Shown here in pieces: positions 34,798 through 43,779 of a DNA stretch of 64,000 nucleotides. Positions within the stretch are counted from its first letter, which is position 1. Each line of letters opens with the position of its first letter. Origin of the DNA: Halobacillus yeomjeoni (lineage in GTDB: Bacteria; Bacillota; Bacilli; Bacillales; Halobacillaceae); assembly GCF_020171525.1 (NCBI RefSeq), contig NZ_JAIVAI010000001.1:744001-808000 (forward strand), read 5' to 3'. Both the position numbers and the translations under genes were made by a program. The notes under the pieces were generated by a model that was not told where the DNA came from, did no database searches, and was given only the letters and a program-made list of their open reading frames with translations.

Positions 34798-36033
34798 TTA
34801 TAAAATCTGATGTTTGAGTGGATGCTCTGGATGGATGAATCCATGTAGAGCATATCCTTCTTTGTCTTCTAAAAAGTTCATCGAAGTGATGAGCGTATCC
34901 TTCTTGAATGTTTGAAGCCGCTTCCCTTCTGAAGCTGGTATGAAAAGATCATACTCATCCCATTCATCCTTCAAAACCAATTCGATATGATTCAAGATCC
35001 GCTTCAAATCAATGGGATCATGGACACTGACGGTGAGGGATGGATGGGCATCCGGAATGAAATCACCCTGAATCAAGTCCTTCTTATTATAAACCGTCAG
35101 CATCGGGAGGTGAGTGGCACCTAAATCATCCAATAGTTTCAGCACCGTCTTTTCCTGCTGAAGATGATCAGGGTGTGAAGCATCGACCATATGAAGGATG
35201 AAGTCCGCTTCCGTCACCTCTTCTAATGTTGAACGGAACGCTGCGATCAACGTCGTCGGCAGATCCTGGATGAATCCGACGGTGTCAGATACAAGCGCCT
35301 GGAATCCTGACGGGAGTTTCATCTGCCGTGTCAAAGGATCCAAGGTCGCGAACAGCAAGTCCTCTTCGAAGGAATCACTTTCTGTGACCCGGTTGAAGAA
35401 CGTCGACTTCCCTGCATTGGTATAACCTACGATAGCGATTTGGAACGCGCGGTTCTCTTTGCGGCGGGAACGATATTGATCCCGTTGTTTTACGACGGAA
35501 TCGAGACGTTTTTTGATGTCGTCAATTCTTCTCCGGATATGTCTGCGGTCCGTCTCAAGCTTCGTTTCACCAGGACCTCTCGTTCCGATACCTCCTCCAA
35601 GACGAGAAAGCTCCGTTCCCTGTCCAGCAAGGCGGGGGAGTAAATACTGTAATTGAGCAAGTTCCACTTGAAGCTTACCTTCTTTGGTGCGTGCGCGGCC
35701 TGCGAAAATATCCAGGATCAATTGACTCCTGTCGATAACCCTACGCTCCACGTAATTGGAGACGTTTCTCAACTGACCTGGAGAAAGCTCGTCATTGAAG
35801 ATGATCACGTCAGCTTCGACTTCTTCAGCAGCTTCTTTGATCTCTTCCAATTTTCCTTGGCCTAAATATGTAGCCGGGTGGACCCGGTCGCGTTTCTGAG
35901 TCATGATTTTACGCACTTCTCCGTTGGCCGTCTCCGTCAACGATTGAAGCTCCTCCAAAGAAGACTGAAAACGCTCTTCTTTTTCCTGGGGATCTTTCCT
36001 TGCTACAAGTATGACTTGTTCTTTTTCCTTCAT
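34798..36033 (-). CDS. hflX: Ribosome-associated GTPase HflX
   Basis: 411 residues. N-terminal ATP-binding-like domain (THxATYLGQGKLEEI-type), GLID-type glycine loop LGGGIGTRGPGETKLE, then a TrmE-Era-type G domain: G1 GYTNAGKS, G3 DTVGFIQDLP, G4 NKKD. Splits stalled or stressed 70S ribosomes. Start at MKEKEQVI (36033) behind AGAAGGTG. Known as ynbA in B. subtilis, next to spoVK. Confidence 0.9.
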   Translation of the reverse strand: MKEKEQVILVARKDPQEKEERFQSSLEELQSLTETANGEVRKIMTQKRDRVHPATYLGQGKLEEIKEAAEEVEADVIIFNDELSPGQLRNVSNYVERRVIDRSQLILDIFAGRARTKEGKLQVELAQLQYLLPRLAGQGTELSRLGGGIGTRGPGETKLETDRRHIRRRIDDIKKRLDSVVKQRDQYRSRRKENRAFQIAIVGYTNAGKSTFFNRVTESDSFEEDLLFATLDPLTRQMKLPSGFQALVSDTVGFIQDLPTTLIAAFRSTLEEVTEADFILHMVDASHPDHLQQEKTVLKLLDDLGATHLPMLTVYNKKDLIQGDFIPDAHPSLTVSVHDPIDLKRILNHIELVLKDEWDEYDLFIPASEGKRLQTFKKDTLITSMNFLEDKEGYALHGFIHPEHPLKHQIL

Positions 36034-36108
36034 GCTAACACCTTCTTTTCTGCACCTGCATTCCTTTCCATCATACCAAAAATCAGGTCCAATAGACATC
36101 ACGAACCA

Positions 36109-37050
36109 TTAATGGTTTGTATTGGTATGGTTTAGATCAGAGAAATCCTCGACATGGAGCGTCATGAGTGCCGATTTTTTTTGATCCAGACTGCAGATCA
36201 CGCGCCACGCATGCTTGCGGATGGCTTCCTCAATCACATTCCTCACATACCTTGCATTCGAAAAATTTCTTGAAGAATGATGGCACACAAAAGACAGATG
36301 CTGGTGAAGCTTACGTTCTGCATCTTTGGTAAGGCAGTATTCCCTTTCCTTCAGCATTTCTTGTGCGATGGCCCCCAGTTCACTGGCATTATAATTGGAA
36401 AAGGAAAGCTGGATGGGGAATCGGGAGGCTAAACCGGGATTGATTTTTAAAAAGTCTTCCATTTCTTCAGGGTACCCGGCCAATATGATGATCAATTCAT
36501 TGTGGTGATCTTCCATGCATTTGACGATCGTATCGATTGCTTCCTTTCCGAAATCCTTTTCTCCACCTCTCGCCAAAGAGTAGGCTTCATCGATAAATAA
36601 AACACCACCGAGCGCTTTTTGTATCAAATCTTTCGTCTTTTGAGCTGTGTGGCCTATATATTCACCTACAAGATCGCTACGGTCCGCTTCAATGAAATGC
36701 CCTTTTTCGAGAACGTTCATCTCACTGAAGATTTGAGCCACCATACGTGCCACCGTCGTCTTTCCAGTGCCCGGGTTGCCCTTGAAGACCATGTGCAGTA
36801 CTTGACGGTTGGACTTCAGGCCGATTTCTTCTCTTTTCTTTGCAATCAGGACCTGCGCATAAATTTCTTTTATTCGAACTTTCAAATCTTCCATACCTAT
36901 AATAGTAGAAAAGAATTCATCGATTCTACGAAAGGGAGTGGCCGTTTTGGGTTTAGGTTGTGCTTGCGGGAGCTCAGCGGCTGCCGCTCGTGATTCATTC
37001 AACACGATGTTGATCTTGCCGGATCTAGCTGATTTTGCCTGCGATTGCAC
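36109..37050 (-). CDS. spoVK: Stage V sporulation protein K, AAA+ ATPase
   Basis: 313 residues. Walker A FKGNPGTGKTTVAR, Walker B GVLFIDEAYSLARGGEKDFG, sensor AGYPEEMEDFL. GTG start at 37050 chosen because GGAGGG precedes it and the protein then begins QSQAKSARSGKINIVLN, like B. subtilis SpoVK; a longer start would add 38 residues. Needed for spore maturation in B. subtilis. Shorter single-domain relative of the protein at 8144. Confidence 0.9.
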   Translation of the reverse strand: MQSQAKSARSGKINIVLNESRAAAAELPQAQPKPKTATPFRRIDEFFSTIIGMEDLKVRIKEIYAQVLIAKKREEIGLKSNRQVLHMVFKGNPGTGKTTVARMVAQIFSEMNVLEKGHFIEADRSDLVGEYIGHTAQKTKDLIQKALGGVLFIDEAYSLARGGEKDFGKEAIDTIVKCMEDHHNELIIILAGYPEEMEDFLKINPGLASRFPIQLSFSNYNASELGAIAQEMLKEREYCLTKDAERKLHQHLSFVCHHSSRNFSNARYVRNVIEEAIRKHAWRVICSLDQKKSALMTLHVEDFSDLNHTNTNH

Positions 37051-37186
37051 TTCTATCCCTCCTCGTTTCCATTCATCATACGCACGTGGAGAAATACCTG
37101 TGACAATTGCCCAGGGGAAATTATTGAGAAAATTCCTGCATCCCTCGTTTAAATGGAGGTTCATCAGATTGAGTCTCTAGTGAAAA

Positions 37187-37207
37187 AGGAACCCACAACG
37201 GGTTCCT
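37187..37207 (-). terminator. Terminator of the hpa operon
   Basis: AGGAACCC and GGGTTCCT form the stem, with a T5 run on the minus strand, after the DapA-like gene. Confidence 0.8.
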
Positions 37208-37216
37208 CTTTCTGGT

Positions 37217-38134
37217 TTAAGCATATTGCAGGGAAACTCCATATTTCTCTAACGTTTCCTGTATTTCCTGCTGTAATTCTTTTGACGGCAGATCCATCGG
37301 AAGTCTTAAGACAGGTTCGATTTTGCCCATCATCCCCAGCGCCGCTTTCACAGGGGCCGGGTTGGTATCCTTAAATAAAACGTCGTTCAGTTCCATGAGT
37401 TCATAGTGGAGCTTTTGTGCTGTTTGGACATCTCCTTCGAACCAGGCATCATGCATTTGAGCCACTTTTCCAGGTAATACATTCGCGGTGGCGCTTACGG
37501 AGCCGACTCCGCCAATGGCAAGCATCGGATAACAGAGAAGTTCGATCCCCGAGAATAGAAGGAAGTCCCTCCCACACCTCTCGAGTACGCGATTGACATG
37601 TTCAAAATCCTTATTCGACTCTTTCACGCCGATGATGTTCGGACAATCCCGGTTGAGTTTTGCCAATGTATCCACATGAAGGTTGGTTGCCGTCCGCCCC
37701 GGGATGTTGTAAATGATAATGGGGATTTCGACGGAGTCAGCCACCGTTTTGAAATGTTTATAGAGCGCTTGCTGGTTGGGTTTATTATAATACGGGACTA
37801 TGACCATCGCTGCATCAGCACCCAATTCCTCCGCTTTTTTAGTCAACCGCATCGTTTCCTGATGATTGGTCGATCCTGTTCCAGGCACAAACGGGACTCT
37901 GCCATTGATGGTTTTCATCGCTGTTTCCATCACCTGTTCTCTTTCTTCCAAGGTGAGGGAACTAGGTTCTCCGGAAGTTCCAGTTACGGATATTCCATGC
38001 GTACCATTTTCCAATTGAAATTGTATCAATTCCGCAAAACGATCATAATCGATATCATGGTTTGATTTGAATGGTGTAATGACAGGGGTGATCGAACCTT
38101 TTAGTCTTGATTTGATTTCAGTATAATCTTTCAT
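37217..38134 (-). CDS. DapA-family aldolase of the 4-HPA cluster
   Basis: 305 residues, TIM-barrel class I aldolase. GTSGEPSSLTLEE, the Tyr in YNIPGRTATNL and the Schiff-base Lys in IIGVKESNKD are present. It could be a true dihydrodipicolinate synthase, but it is the last gene of the hpa operon, where HpaI (4-hydroxy-2-oxoheptanedioate aldolase, a different fold) would be expected. I therefore infer a pyruvate-releasing aldolase of the homoprotocatechuate pathway. Start at MKDYTEIK (38134) behind GAGGAGG. Confidence 0.7.
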   Translation of the reverse strand: MKDYTEIKSRLKGSITPVITPFKSNHDIDYDRFAELIQFQLENGTHGISVTGTSGEPSSLTLEEREQVMETAMKTINGRVPFVPGTGSTNHQETMRLTKKAEELGADAAMVIVPYYNKPNQQALYKHFKTVADSVEIPIIIYNIPGRTATNLHVDTLAKLNRDCPNIIGVKESNKDFEHVNRVLERCGRDFLLFSGIELLCYPMLAIGGVGSVSATANVLPGKVAQMHDAWFEGDVQTAQKLHYELMELNDVLFKDTNPAPVKAALGMMGKIEPVLRLPMDLPSKELQQEIQETLEKYGVSLQYA

Positions 38135-38164
38135 TCTATTCCTCCTCAGCACTCCATTTGGTCT

Positions 38165-38623
38165 TCAAATCATCTGCTTATATTTTCCTTCAAAAAAAGT
38201 CAGGGGTTCGCCATCCTTGAGACTAAGGTTCATGACTTCTCCGACGTAAAGGGTATGGTCACCAGCTTCAAAAGTTTCATAGACGCTGCAAGCCATACTC
38301 ACTAACGAATTCTCAATTACCGGCAATCCTTCAAAAATATCGAAATCGACTTTCCGCTCTTCTTTTATTTGTCCGGAAAAGATCATAGACATTTCCTTTT
38401 GAGAGCCTGACAAGATATTAACCGTAAACTTTTGAGATTCTTGTATGATTTTGTTCATTTTCGCGTCAGTCCCAACCGATATCAAGACCAGCTTCGGGTC
38501 TAAAGAAACAGACATAAAGGCATTCGCTGTCATACCGTGCACTTCTCCATCCAGTTCCGAAGCGATGACAGTCACTCCTGTAGCGAATTTCCCCATGGCC
38601 GTTCTGAACATGCGGTCATCCAT
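38165..38623 (-). CDS. hpaC: Flavin reductase HpaC
   Basis: 152 residues of the HpaC/PheA2 flavin reductase family: FRTAMGKFATGVTVIASELD, GMTANAFMSVSLDPKLVLIS, FEAGDHTLYVGEV. Supplies reduced FAD to the HpaB oxygenase. Start at MDDRMFRT (38623) behind GAGGTGAT. Lies between hpaD and the aldolase in one operon. Confidence 0.85.
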   Translation of the reverse strand: MDDRMFRTAMGKFATGVTVIASELDGEVHGMTANAFMSVSLDPKLVLISVGTDAKMNKIIQESQKFTVNILSGSQKEMSMIFSGQIKEERKVDFDIFEGLPVIENSLVSMACSVYETFEAGDHTLYVGEVMNLSLKDGEPLTFFEGKYKQMI

Positions 38624-38659
38624 ATTGATCACCTCTTGCTTCATTTTTTCTTCCTGAGG

Positions 38660-39640
38660 TCATATAACAAATGTCGGTTTCCTCTTCTTCAACTTCGCTT
38701 TCTTTGTTTCTACTTTTTCAGCAGTGTGGACATTCAATACCTCCATCGCTTCATCAAACCAGCTATCCGGAGCCTCATGTCCCCAGAACGTCTGCCTCAT
38801 TGGATCGTTCAAGTCCCATCGTACAGGCTTGAAGTCCGGATCACCGGTGAAATAATCTCCATTATAGAGTTCAATCCGATGCCCGTCCGGATCACGCACA
38901 TAAAGGAAGAAGGCGTTGGAAAGTCCGTGCCGCCCTGGCCCCCTTTCGATATTGGGACCATATCCTAAAGAAGCTAAAACATCGCAGCCATGAATCAAAC
39001 TCATAGGATCATTCAGCCAAAATCCTATATGGTGAAGTCTTGGTCCGGGACCATTCATGAAGGCGACGTCATGGACGCTTGGTTTCCGATGAAGCCAAGT
39101 AGCCCAGATGTTATCTTCTTCACTGGCCGTGTATTCTGAGCAGGCATACCCCAGTTTTCCAATATAATAGTCATGGGCCTGCTCCACATCTGATACCATG
39201 CAGTTGAAGTGATCGATCCTCTGCACTTTCGCCCCTTTATACAAATGATACTGTTGAAGCTTCCTTTCAACACTGTCCATTTGTGCATAGAATTCAACTG
39301 GTAATCCGGAGACGTCCTGATAGCGAAATGCTTTCCCTACCGCTTTTTGTTCCCCTTTATCCATCCACCTGATTTGGTTCCCCTCCTGCTCGAGTTTGGA
39401 GGCCAGGAATTCCAAATCCTCGTCTGATTTCACTTTGTAACTGATGACTTCAACGGATGGCGTATCTTTTTTCTTAAGGAGCAGGCTGTGGTGGTTGTGT
39501 TCTTCCAACCCTCTTAAATAAATTTCCGAATCGGTACTTTCTGTCTCAATAAAACCGAGGGCATCATAAAATTTTCTAGACTCTTCCAAATTGGTTACAT
39601 GGAGTACGGCTCTGCCTGAACGAATAATATCGAAACTCAT
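38660..39640 (-). CDS. hpaD: 3,4-dihydroxyphenylacetate 2,3-dioxygenase (VOC type)
   Basis: 326 residues. Two VOC modules; the C-terminal module carries the 2-His-1-carboxylate site: His144 (RIDHFNCMV), His204 (RLHHIGFWLN) and Glu257 (HRIELYNGDYF). This matches the Gram-positive HPCD enzymes rather than the LigB-type HpaD of E. coli. Opens the homoprotocatechuate ring to 5-carboxymethyl-2-hydroxymuconate semialdehyde. AGGAGG precedes the ATG. Confidence 0.9.
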   Translation of the reverse strand: MSFDIIRSGRAVLHVTNLEESRKFYDALGFIETESTDSEIYLRGLEEHNHHSLLLKKKDTPSVEVISYKVKSDEDLEFLASKLEQEGNQIRWMDKGEQKAVGKAFRYQDVSGLPVEFYAQMDSVERKLQQYHLYKGAKVQRIDHFNCMVSDVEQAHDYYIGKLGYACSEYTASEEDNIWATWLHRKPSVHDVAFMNGPGPRLHHIGFWLNDPMSLIHGCDVLASLGYGPNIERGPGRHGLSNAFFLYVRDPDGHRIELYNGDYFTGDPDFKPVRWDLNDPMRQTFWGHEAPDSWFDEAMEVLNVHTAEKVETKKAKLKKRKPTFVI

Positions 39641-39652
39641 CGAATTCCCTCC

Positions 39653-41128
39653 TCACACTCTCGAAAGATTTGTTTTTGAAGGTTTTATATTTTTCAAGAA
39701 ATCCTCTACATAATTTTTCATAGGTTCTTTGTCAAACTGGTCAAAATAGGTCATTCCCATTTTGACTGGGTCACCAAAGAAGTAATATTCATAATGGGTC
39801 TGCCTGTTCCCGAATGCACTCATCGTGACATCCCAGGCTAGACGGAACAACTTGACACGGTCATACCCGTTAAGGTTTTTCGATTGAAGAGCTCGGTCGA
39901 TCAGAGGACCGATTTCTTCATGATGGAAGTCTGCTTCTGTAGGAATACCCATCATACCGGATGCCCCGAGGATACGAAGTATCTCTGTCATTCTTGGATA
40001 AACTCTCGGGTACCAGTTCCTCGCTGCATTCAAGGCTTCAAAATCCGGAGTCATCGTACCCCATCGATCCAGCTTCGCATTATGCTCCGCTTTGAATAAA
40101 TGAGATTTCATATTTTCGAGGATGAGCATCACTTCAGTTCCTTTGTCCATGACGTGTTGGAACTTATCGATTCCGATCGCCTCCATGACACTCAAGATGA
40201 CGCCTAGGACGAATTCGGTTTTGACGATGTTTTTAGCGACGACCTGGTGAGACATATGGACCACAGCATTCGTTTCCTGGAACGTGCGATTACATATGGA
40301 CGAGTTCCCACAAACAAACACTTTCTCCCATGGCACAAAAACATGATCGAAATAAACGATGGCATCCCCTTCTTCAAACCGGCTGCTCAATGGGTGATCC
40401 CATTCATTTCTTCCATAATCAAACGACTCACGACTTATGAATTTAAGACCGTCAGTGTTGTTTGGCACTACGAAGGCTAATGAATATGGATCATCCAGCT
40501 CTCCAGCTTTTTTTACCGTTGAAGGGAATACGAGAATCTCATCTGTAATGCCGCCCTGGGTGGCCAGCAGCCTAGCGCCATCCACGATGATCCCATCCGA
40601 ACGTTCCTCTACCAAATGCAGCGCAACATTAGCGTCTTTCTGCTCATGCTGGGCTTTTTCGCGGTTGACTTGGGGATGAATCAACGTATGGGTCAAGCTG
40701 ATATCATTTTCGCGCGCATAGTCATAATAATTTTTCGCATTTTCAGCAAACATCGGATCCGCTTCTGCAAATAAATCGTTGGCTACACCCATCGCCATCA
40801 CTTCTGCGTTCAAATAATCCGGGGACCGCCCCATCATCCCGCCTGATAGCCTGGCCCACTCCTGAATGGCTTCTCTCCTTTTGATCAAATCCTCAATGGA
40901 CTCTGGACGGTAAAAGGTCATCCCTACTTTGTCTCCCGTTTGAGGCGACGTGTAAAGCATCTTCTCCGGTTTTTCATACTGCTTGTCATATAACTTCGCC
41001 ATCGATTGGATCACATTTTTAAAAGCTGGGTGAGTTGTTGGATCATCGACTCGTTCCCCATGGATGTAGATGTTGTTTTTGGCTTTTTTTAAACGTTCGA
41101 TATATTCAGCACCTGTTTTCGCTGGCAT
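39653..41128 (-). CDS. hpaB: 4-hydroxyphenylacetate 3-monooxygenase, oxygenase subunit
   Basis: 491 residues, HpaB family: MPAKTGAEYIERLKKAKNNI, HPQVNREKAQ, VDGARLLATQGGITDEILVF and FDHVFVPWEKVF. Uses FADH2 from HpaC and O2 to hydroxylate 4-hydroxyphenylacetate. GGAGGAG precedes the ATG. Between hpaE and hpaD. Confidence 0.9.
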   Translation of the reverse strand: MPAKTGAEYIERLKKAKNNIYIHGERVDDPTTHPAFKNVIQSMAKLYDKQYEKPEKMLYTSPQTGDKVGMTFYRPESIEDLIKRREAIQEWARLSGGMMGRSPDYLNAEVMAMGVANDLFAEADPMFAENAKNYYDYARENDISLTHTLIHPQVNREKAQHEQKDANVALHLVEERSDGIIVDGARLLATQGGITDEILVFPSTVKKAGELDDPYSLAFVVPNNTDGLKFISRESFDYGRNEWDHPLSSRFEEGDAIVYFDHVFVPWEKVFVCGNSSICNRTFQETNAVVHMSHQVVAKNIVKTEFVLGVILSVMEAIGIDKFQHVMDKGTEVMLILENMKSHLFKAEHNAKLDRWGTMTPDFEALNAARNWYPRVYPRMTEILRILGASGMMGIPTEADFHHEEIGPLIDRALQSKNLNGYDRVKLFRLAWDVTMSAFGNRQTHYEYYFFGDPVKMGMTYFDQFDKEPMKNYVEDFLKNIKPSKTNLSRV

Positions 41129-41152
41129 GTCATCTCCTCCTTATAAATGCTT

Positions 41153-42670
41153 TTATTTTCCAAACTGAGGGATCGGGTGTTCTCCTAAGGCGACGTGGAT
41201 GACCTGTGTTTCTGTAAAGAATTCGAACGCATAGTACCCACCTTCGCGGCCGATCCCGCTATGTTTCGCACCACCGAACGGAGTACGCAGATCACGGACA
41301 TTCTGAGAATTGATCCACAACATGCCTGCATCCACAGCTTGTGCGACCCGGTGGCCCCGCTGTAGGTCTTTCGTCCATACATACCCGGCCAATCCGTAAC
41401 GGACATCATTCGCCTTTTCAATGACTTCCTCTTCATCTCTGAAAGTCATGACAGTAAGAACAGGTCCGAATATCTCTTCCTGAACCACCTTCATAGAATT
41501 GTCAGCATTCAAAAGAATCGTAGGCGGAATAAAATGACCTCGGCTGTATTCTTCTGGTACTTTCCCTTGGAAGACCCTGCACCCTTCTTTCTCAGCAAGC
41601 TCGATGTAACTGTTGACCTTCTCGTAATGATCGTTGTGAATCAAAGGACCAACTTGAGTCTCTTCATCCAATGGATCGCCGACCTTGATCTTGCTTACTC
41701 TTTCTTTTAAAGAGTCGATGAACTCTTCTGCTATATTTTCATGGACATACAACCTCGAATTGGCCGTACACCGCTCTCCATTGAAGGAGAATATCCCCCA
41801 CGTACAAGCATCCAAGGCTCTCTCCAAATCCGCATCATCAAAAATGATGATCGGTGATTTCCCGCCAAGTTCCATCGAAAACCGTTTCAGTGAATCCGCT
41901 CCATTTTTCATAATTTCCGAACCCGTACTCGTTTCTCCTGTAAAAGAAATCAACTCCACATCTTCGTGGGCAACTAAAGAAGCGCCGGCTGTTTCCCCAA
42001 AGCCGTGGACGACATTGAAAACTCCCTCCGGAAGACCGACTTCTTCGTCGATGATTTGAGCAAGCTTGTCAGCGGTCAGCGGCGACCATTCTGCCGGTTT
42101 TAAAACTACTGTATTGCCTGTTGCCAGCGCAGGAGCGATCTTCCATGTTTCCAGCATGAATGGCGCATTCCAAGGCGTGATCAGACCTGCAACTCCTACT
42201 GGTTTATGGATGGTATAATTCAGAAAATCATCATCTACCCGGTAAGCATCCCCGACCATACGCGCGGAAACCATTTCGGCGTAAAACCTGAAGTTTCTGG
42301 AAGCACGACTGACCATTTTCTTCGTGAGAAAAATCGGCAGACCGGTATCATACGATTCCAATGAAGCCAGTTCATCGACATGCCGATCGATCGCATCAGC
42401 AATACGATAGACATAATCCAGCCGTTTTTGTAATTTCAAACTGCCCCATTCCCCTTTGAATGCTTTTCTTGCGGCTAGAACAGCTTTGTTCACATCTTCT
42501 TTTTGACCAGAAGCGACGGCATTGATTTTTTCATTCGTGAAAGGCTCCAAGTTTTCGAACTGCTCCTTGGATTCTGCGTCGACGAACTTTCCATCGATAT
42601 ATAGTTTGATATCCTTCGTACTCGTCTGAAGTGTTTGACGCAAGTCATGTTCGACATTTACACGGCTCAT
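41153..42670 (-). CDS. hpaE: 5-carboxymethyl-2-hydroxymuconate semialdehyde dehydrogenase
   Basis: 505 residues, aldehyde dehydrogenase fold. FSMELGGKSPIIIFDDADLE holds the general-base Glu and FSFNGERCTANSRLYV the catalytic Cys. Oxidises the ring-cleavage semialdehyde with NAD+. Start taken at the second of two adjacent ATGs (42670), 6 bases after AGGAGG. First gene of the hpaE-B-D-C-aldolase operon, divergent from the LysR gene. Confidence 0.85.
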   Translation of the reverse strand: MSRVNVEHDLRQTLQTSTKDIKLYIDGKFVDAESKEQFENLEPFTNEKINAVASGQKEDVNKAVLAARKAFKGEWGSLKLQKRLDYVYRIADAIDRHVDELASLESYDTGLPIFLTKKMVSRASRNFRFYAEMVSARMVGDAYRVDDDFLNYTIHKPVGVAGLITPWNAPFMLETWKIAPALATGNTVVLKPAEWSPLTADKLAQIIDEEVGLPEGVFNVVHGFGETAGASLVAHEDVELISFTGETSTGSEIMKNGADSLKRFSMELGGKSPIIIFDDADLERALDACTWGIFSFNGERCTANSRLYVHENIAEEFIDSLKERVSKIKVGDPLDEETQVGPLIHNDHYEKVNSYIELAEKEGCRVFQGKVPEEYSRGHFIPPTILLNADNSMKVVQEEIFGPVLTVMTFRDEEEVIEKANDVRYGLAGYVWTKDLQRGHRVAQAVDAGMLWINSQNVRDLRTPFGGAKHSGIGREGGYYAFEFFTETQVIHVALGEHPIPQFGK

Positions 42671-42833
42671 CATCTTCCTCCTCCTCGCATTTTGTAAGCC
42701 CCTACATTTATGTTTGCGAAAATTCAATAAACTCTGTATATTCAAATTATCACAGCCAAAAATATATTAAAAATATCTATAATATTGGATTTTTATATTT
42801 TTTTCATATACTCAAGGAGGTCTCGAATAAGGG
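42671..42833. promoter_or_regulatory. Divergent hpaE/LysR promoter region
   Basis: Very AT-rich. On the minus strand, GTATATGAAAAAAATATAAA (42792-42811) resembles GTATATATGAAAAAAGTATA found on the + strand upstream of the second hpa group (from 47645). It may be a shared LysR operator; low complexity makes this uncertain. Promoter hexamers could not be fixed. Confidence 0.35.
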
Positions 42834-43766
42834 ATGGATTTAAAACAATTGCGTTATTTTCAAGCGGTTGCTGATGAGAAACAAGTGACGAGAGCTGCAA
42901 AAAAATTACATATGGCACAACCTCCATTGAGTCAGCAAATCAAACTGATGGAAGAAGAATTGAACATGAAGTTGTTTGATCGGCAGGGTCGTAGACTTGA
43001 ATTGACCAAAGCAGGGGAAGCTCTATATAAAAAAGCTGCTGACTTGATCTCTTCATTTGATGAGGCAATCATTGAGGTGAAGGAAACGAGCGAAGGGATA
43101 CGGGGAAAGATTTGCATAGGTGCCAACAAATCCTGCTTTTCCTACCTCCGTTCTGTTTTGAACCAATTCACCTTCAATTACCCTTCTATTACATACCAAT
43201 TGCGTGAAGGGGATACGTTCCTTATGGAAGAATCGATCCGAAACAGGGACATAGAATTGGCTGTAGTCAGACTCCCGTTTCAATCGGAAGACTTTCACAC
43301 CTTCCCTCTACCTTCTGAACCTTACGTCCTTGTAGTTCCAGACTCCTGGGAAATCAAGCAGACAGACGGGCAAGTAGGATTTGAAGTGTTAAAGGACATG
43401 CCTTTGATGCTACTTCATAGAGTCAAAGGTTCCGGTCAGTTCGAGCTCATCTTAGATGAAATCCGAGCGCATGGGGTTGAGCCTCATGTCGTATGTGAAT
43501 GTCCAGAACCGACTATGCTCCTATCTTTGGTCTCTTCGGGCATGGGGGCTACGATCGTTCCATCATCGACTCTCAAGGCTTTCGAATTCAGCAATCTGAA
43601 AAGTTATCTCTTTATGGATATCAACATCAAAGCAGAGTCCGTGTTGATCTGGCACAAAGACCATTACACATCAAAAGCGTCTCAAAAGTTCATTCAAACT
43701 TTCAAAGACCGATATGATGGGAAATCCACCTCCAGCATAAAAGAACCGCAAGCCTCATATGAATGA
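42834..43766 (+). CDS. LysR-family regulator of the hpa genes
   Basis: 310 residues. N-terminal winged HTH: MDLKQLRYFQAVADEKQVTR, AAKKLHMAQPPLSQQIKLME; C-terminal periplasmic-binding-like effector domain. AAGGAGG upstream of ATG 42834. Divergent from hpaE, so it most likely activates the hpa operons in response to 4-hydroxyphenylacetate or a metabolite (inference). Confidence 0.8.
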   Translation: MDLKQLRYFQAVADEKQVTRAAKKLHMAQPPLSQQIKLMEEELNMKLFDRQGRRLELTKAGEALYKKAADLISSFDEAIIEVKETSEGIRGKICIGANKSCFSYLRSVLNQFTFNYPSITYQLREGDTFLMEESIRNRDIELAVVRLPFQSEDFHTFPLPSEPYVLVVPDSWEIKQTDGQVGFEVLKDMPLMLLHRVKGSGQFELILDEIRAHGVEPHVVCECPEPTMLLSLVSSGMGATIVPSSTLKAFEFSNLKSYLFMDINIKAESVLIWHKDHYTSKASQKFIQTFKDRYDGKSTSSIKEPQASYE

Positions 43767-43775
43767 GACTTGCGG
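43746..43775. terminator. Bidirectional terminator between LysR gene and symporter
   Basis: CCGCAAG and CTTGCGG close a stem that continues with CTCAT/ATGAG; it overlaps the LysR stop codon and is followed by TTTTT on the + strand. Confidence 0.75.
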
Positions 43776-43779
43776 ATTT